64,000 bases of DNA, taken from Mesosutterella porci (GTDB lineage: Bacteria; Pseudomonadota; Gammaproteobacteria; Burkholderiales; Burkholderiaceae_F). The notes beneath the pieces were generated by a model that was not told where the DNA came from, made no database searches, and saw only the letters and a list, made by a program, of their open reading frames with translations. Both the position numbers and the translations under genes were made by a program. This document shows positions 63,669 to 64,000 of this stretch, in pieces; within the stretch, counting starts at the first letter, position 1; every line of letters begins with the position of its first letter. The stretch covers positions 43,737-107,736 of the forward strand of contig NZ_JAKNCT010000011.1 of the NCBI RefSeq assembly GCF_022134585.1. The letters are read 5' to 3'.

Positions 63669-63848
63669 CCCTGCGCTGGCCGGATCCAAGGATTTAATGT
63701 TCCAGAACCAATGCACTACGTGCTAGGCCGCTGATCTCATTGGCCGAAAGCGCTTTCGGACACGCGATGTCCGAGCCTCGTCCGCCGTGGAGGCGACCGC
63801 CCTGAACCCTCGGTTCAGGATACTTATCCTTCCCGGACAGCCGCAGGG
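63669..63848 (+). ncRNA. ssrS: 6S RNA
   Basis: A 180-base region after zapA folds into the 6S rod: closing stem CCCTGCG-CTG-G-CCGG (63669-63683) with CCGG-A-CAG-C-CGCAGGG (63833-63848), next stem AAGGAT (63688-63693) with ATCCTT (63826-63831), an internal bubble, the 3'-side hairpin CCTGAACC-CTC-GGTTCAGG (63801-63819) and the apical hairpin TCGGACA-CGCGA-TGTCCGA (63756-63774). Length, hairpin order and the place behind zapA all match ssrS. It binds sigma-70 RNA polymerase in stationary phase. The exact ends are approximate and I found no clear promoter. Confidence 0.82.
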
Positions 63849-63881
63849 ATCCCAGTTGTGAAAAGGCGGAGGGCTGAACTG

Positions 63882-64000
63882 TCCCCAGAAGGTGAGACAC
63901 TTTCTGGGGATTTTCATGTCCAAAAAGATCTCGATTGAAATTCGTCAAAAAGTATTGACGTTACTGAAGCAGGGAGCTCGATCCTTTACGATCTCAAAAC
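63882..64000 (+). mobile_element. Left end of an insertion sequence, continuing beyond the window
   Basis: TGTCCCCAGAAGGTGAGACA and the bases to 63915 precede a transposase-like start. The dyad CCCCAGAA/TTCTGGGG (63883-63890 and 63902-63909) is probably part of the terminal structure. The family cannot be fixed; an IS3-like element is possible. Confidence 0.45.
63916..64000 (+). CDS. N-terminus of a transposase helix-turn-helix protein (partial)
   Basis: Only 28 codons are visible: MSKKISIEIRQKVLTLLKQG followed by ARSFTISK. The pattern is the start of an HTH domain as found in OrfA of IS3-type and other transposases. TTCTGGGGATTTTC precedes the ATG without a clear ribosome-binding site. The gene runs off the right edge. 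Confidence 0.5.
   Translation, partial: MSKKISIEIRQKVLTLLKQGARSFTISK

Noticed and set aside
1..64000. CRISPR arrays, prophage genes or a restriction/defence island
   Set aside because: No regularly spaced repeats, phage structural genes, integrases or defence families were seen; accessory content is limited to the insertion sequences.

Overview
The window is GC-rich, densely packed bacterial chromosome. The gene order (ffs-dnaX-ybaB-recR; gyrA-serC-pheA-hisC-tyrA-aroA-cmk-rpsA; alaS followed by a TusA-like gene; fur|bamE-dapB; a coiled-coil gene, zapA and 6S RNA) and the protein sequences point to a betaproteobacterium of the order Burkholderiales. An FNR regulator, oxygen-independent HemN, an ApbE/FMN-binding pair and a Tat-exported ABC substrate-binding protein fit an anaerobic or microaerobic, host-associated lineage such as Sutterellaceae. 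The family assignment is inference; no rRNA is present to test it.

Layout. 1-4.15 kb (minus): a substrate-binding protein cut by the window edge, an unrecognised 40-residue membrane peptide with its own promoter and terminator, then recR, ybaB, dnaX and 4.5S RNA. 4.5-8.4 kb (plus): trxA and rho, then an ISAs1-family insertion directly after the rho stop codon, then rpmE2. 8.4-11.55 kb: a GT-C membrane glycosyltransferase overlapping a MATE transporter. 11.6-13.45 kb: an IS110-family element with structured non-coding ends. 13.5-17.9 kb (minus): htpX, lapB, rpsA. 18-27.4 kb (minus): cmk, aroA, tyrA, hisC, pheA, serC and gyrA in close succession, a translation/aromatic amino acid/serine/topology supercluster. 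27.7-34.7 kb: tusA-like, alaS, hemN, divergent fnr, then apbE and its probable flavinylation substrate. 34.9-41 kb (minus): glnS, a dehydrogenase, sbcB, rng. 41.1-51.6 kb: thyA, sdaA, a divergent GcvT-fold gene, msbA, a GT9 glycosyltransferase, dnaE, a WaaE-like glycosyltransferase. 51.8-54.1 kb (minus): tRNA-Val(CAC), dnaQ, rnhA, a methyltransferase. 54.2-64 kb: mltD, fabI, nadK, recN, a phosphoethanolamine transferase, fur, bamE, dapB, a coiled-coil gene, zapA, 6S RNA, and the start of another insertion sequence at the right edge.

Most genes are housekeeping. The unusual signals are: (1) large lineage-specific insertions in two essential enzymes, about 160 residues with four LP-centred repeats in the GyrA C-terminal domain and about 100 residues next to the active-site region of GlnRS; (2) Ile at the GyrA position equivalent to E. 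coli Ser83, a quinolone-resistance position; (3) an IS110 element whose ends contain RNA-like hairpins and a direct repeat, a candidate bridge-RNA locus; (4) a promoter/40-residue ORF/terminator module directly upstream of the Tat-dependent binding protein; (5) several leaders in which a terminator-like hairpin sits just before a start codon (rpsA, apbE, the GT-C gene, fabI) or two hairpins compete (rho). I saw no CRISPR array, prophage or obvious defence island.
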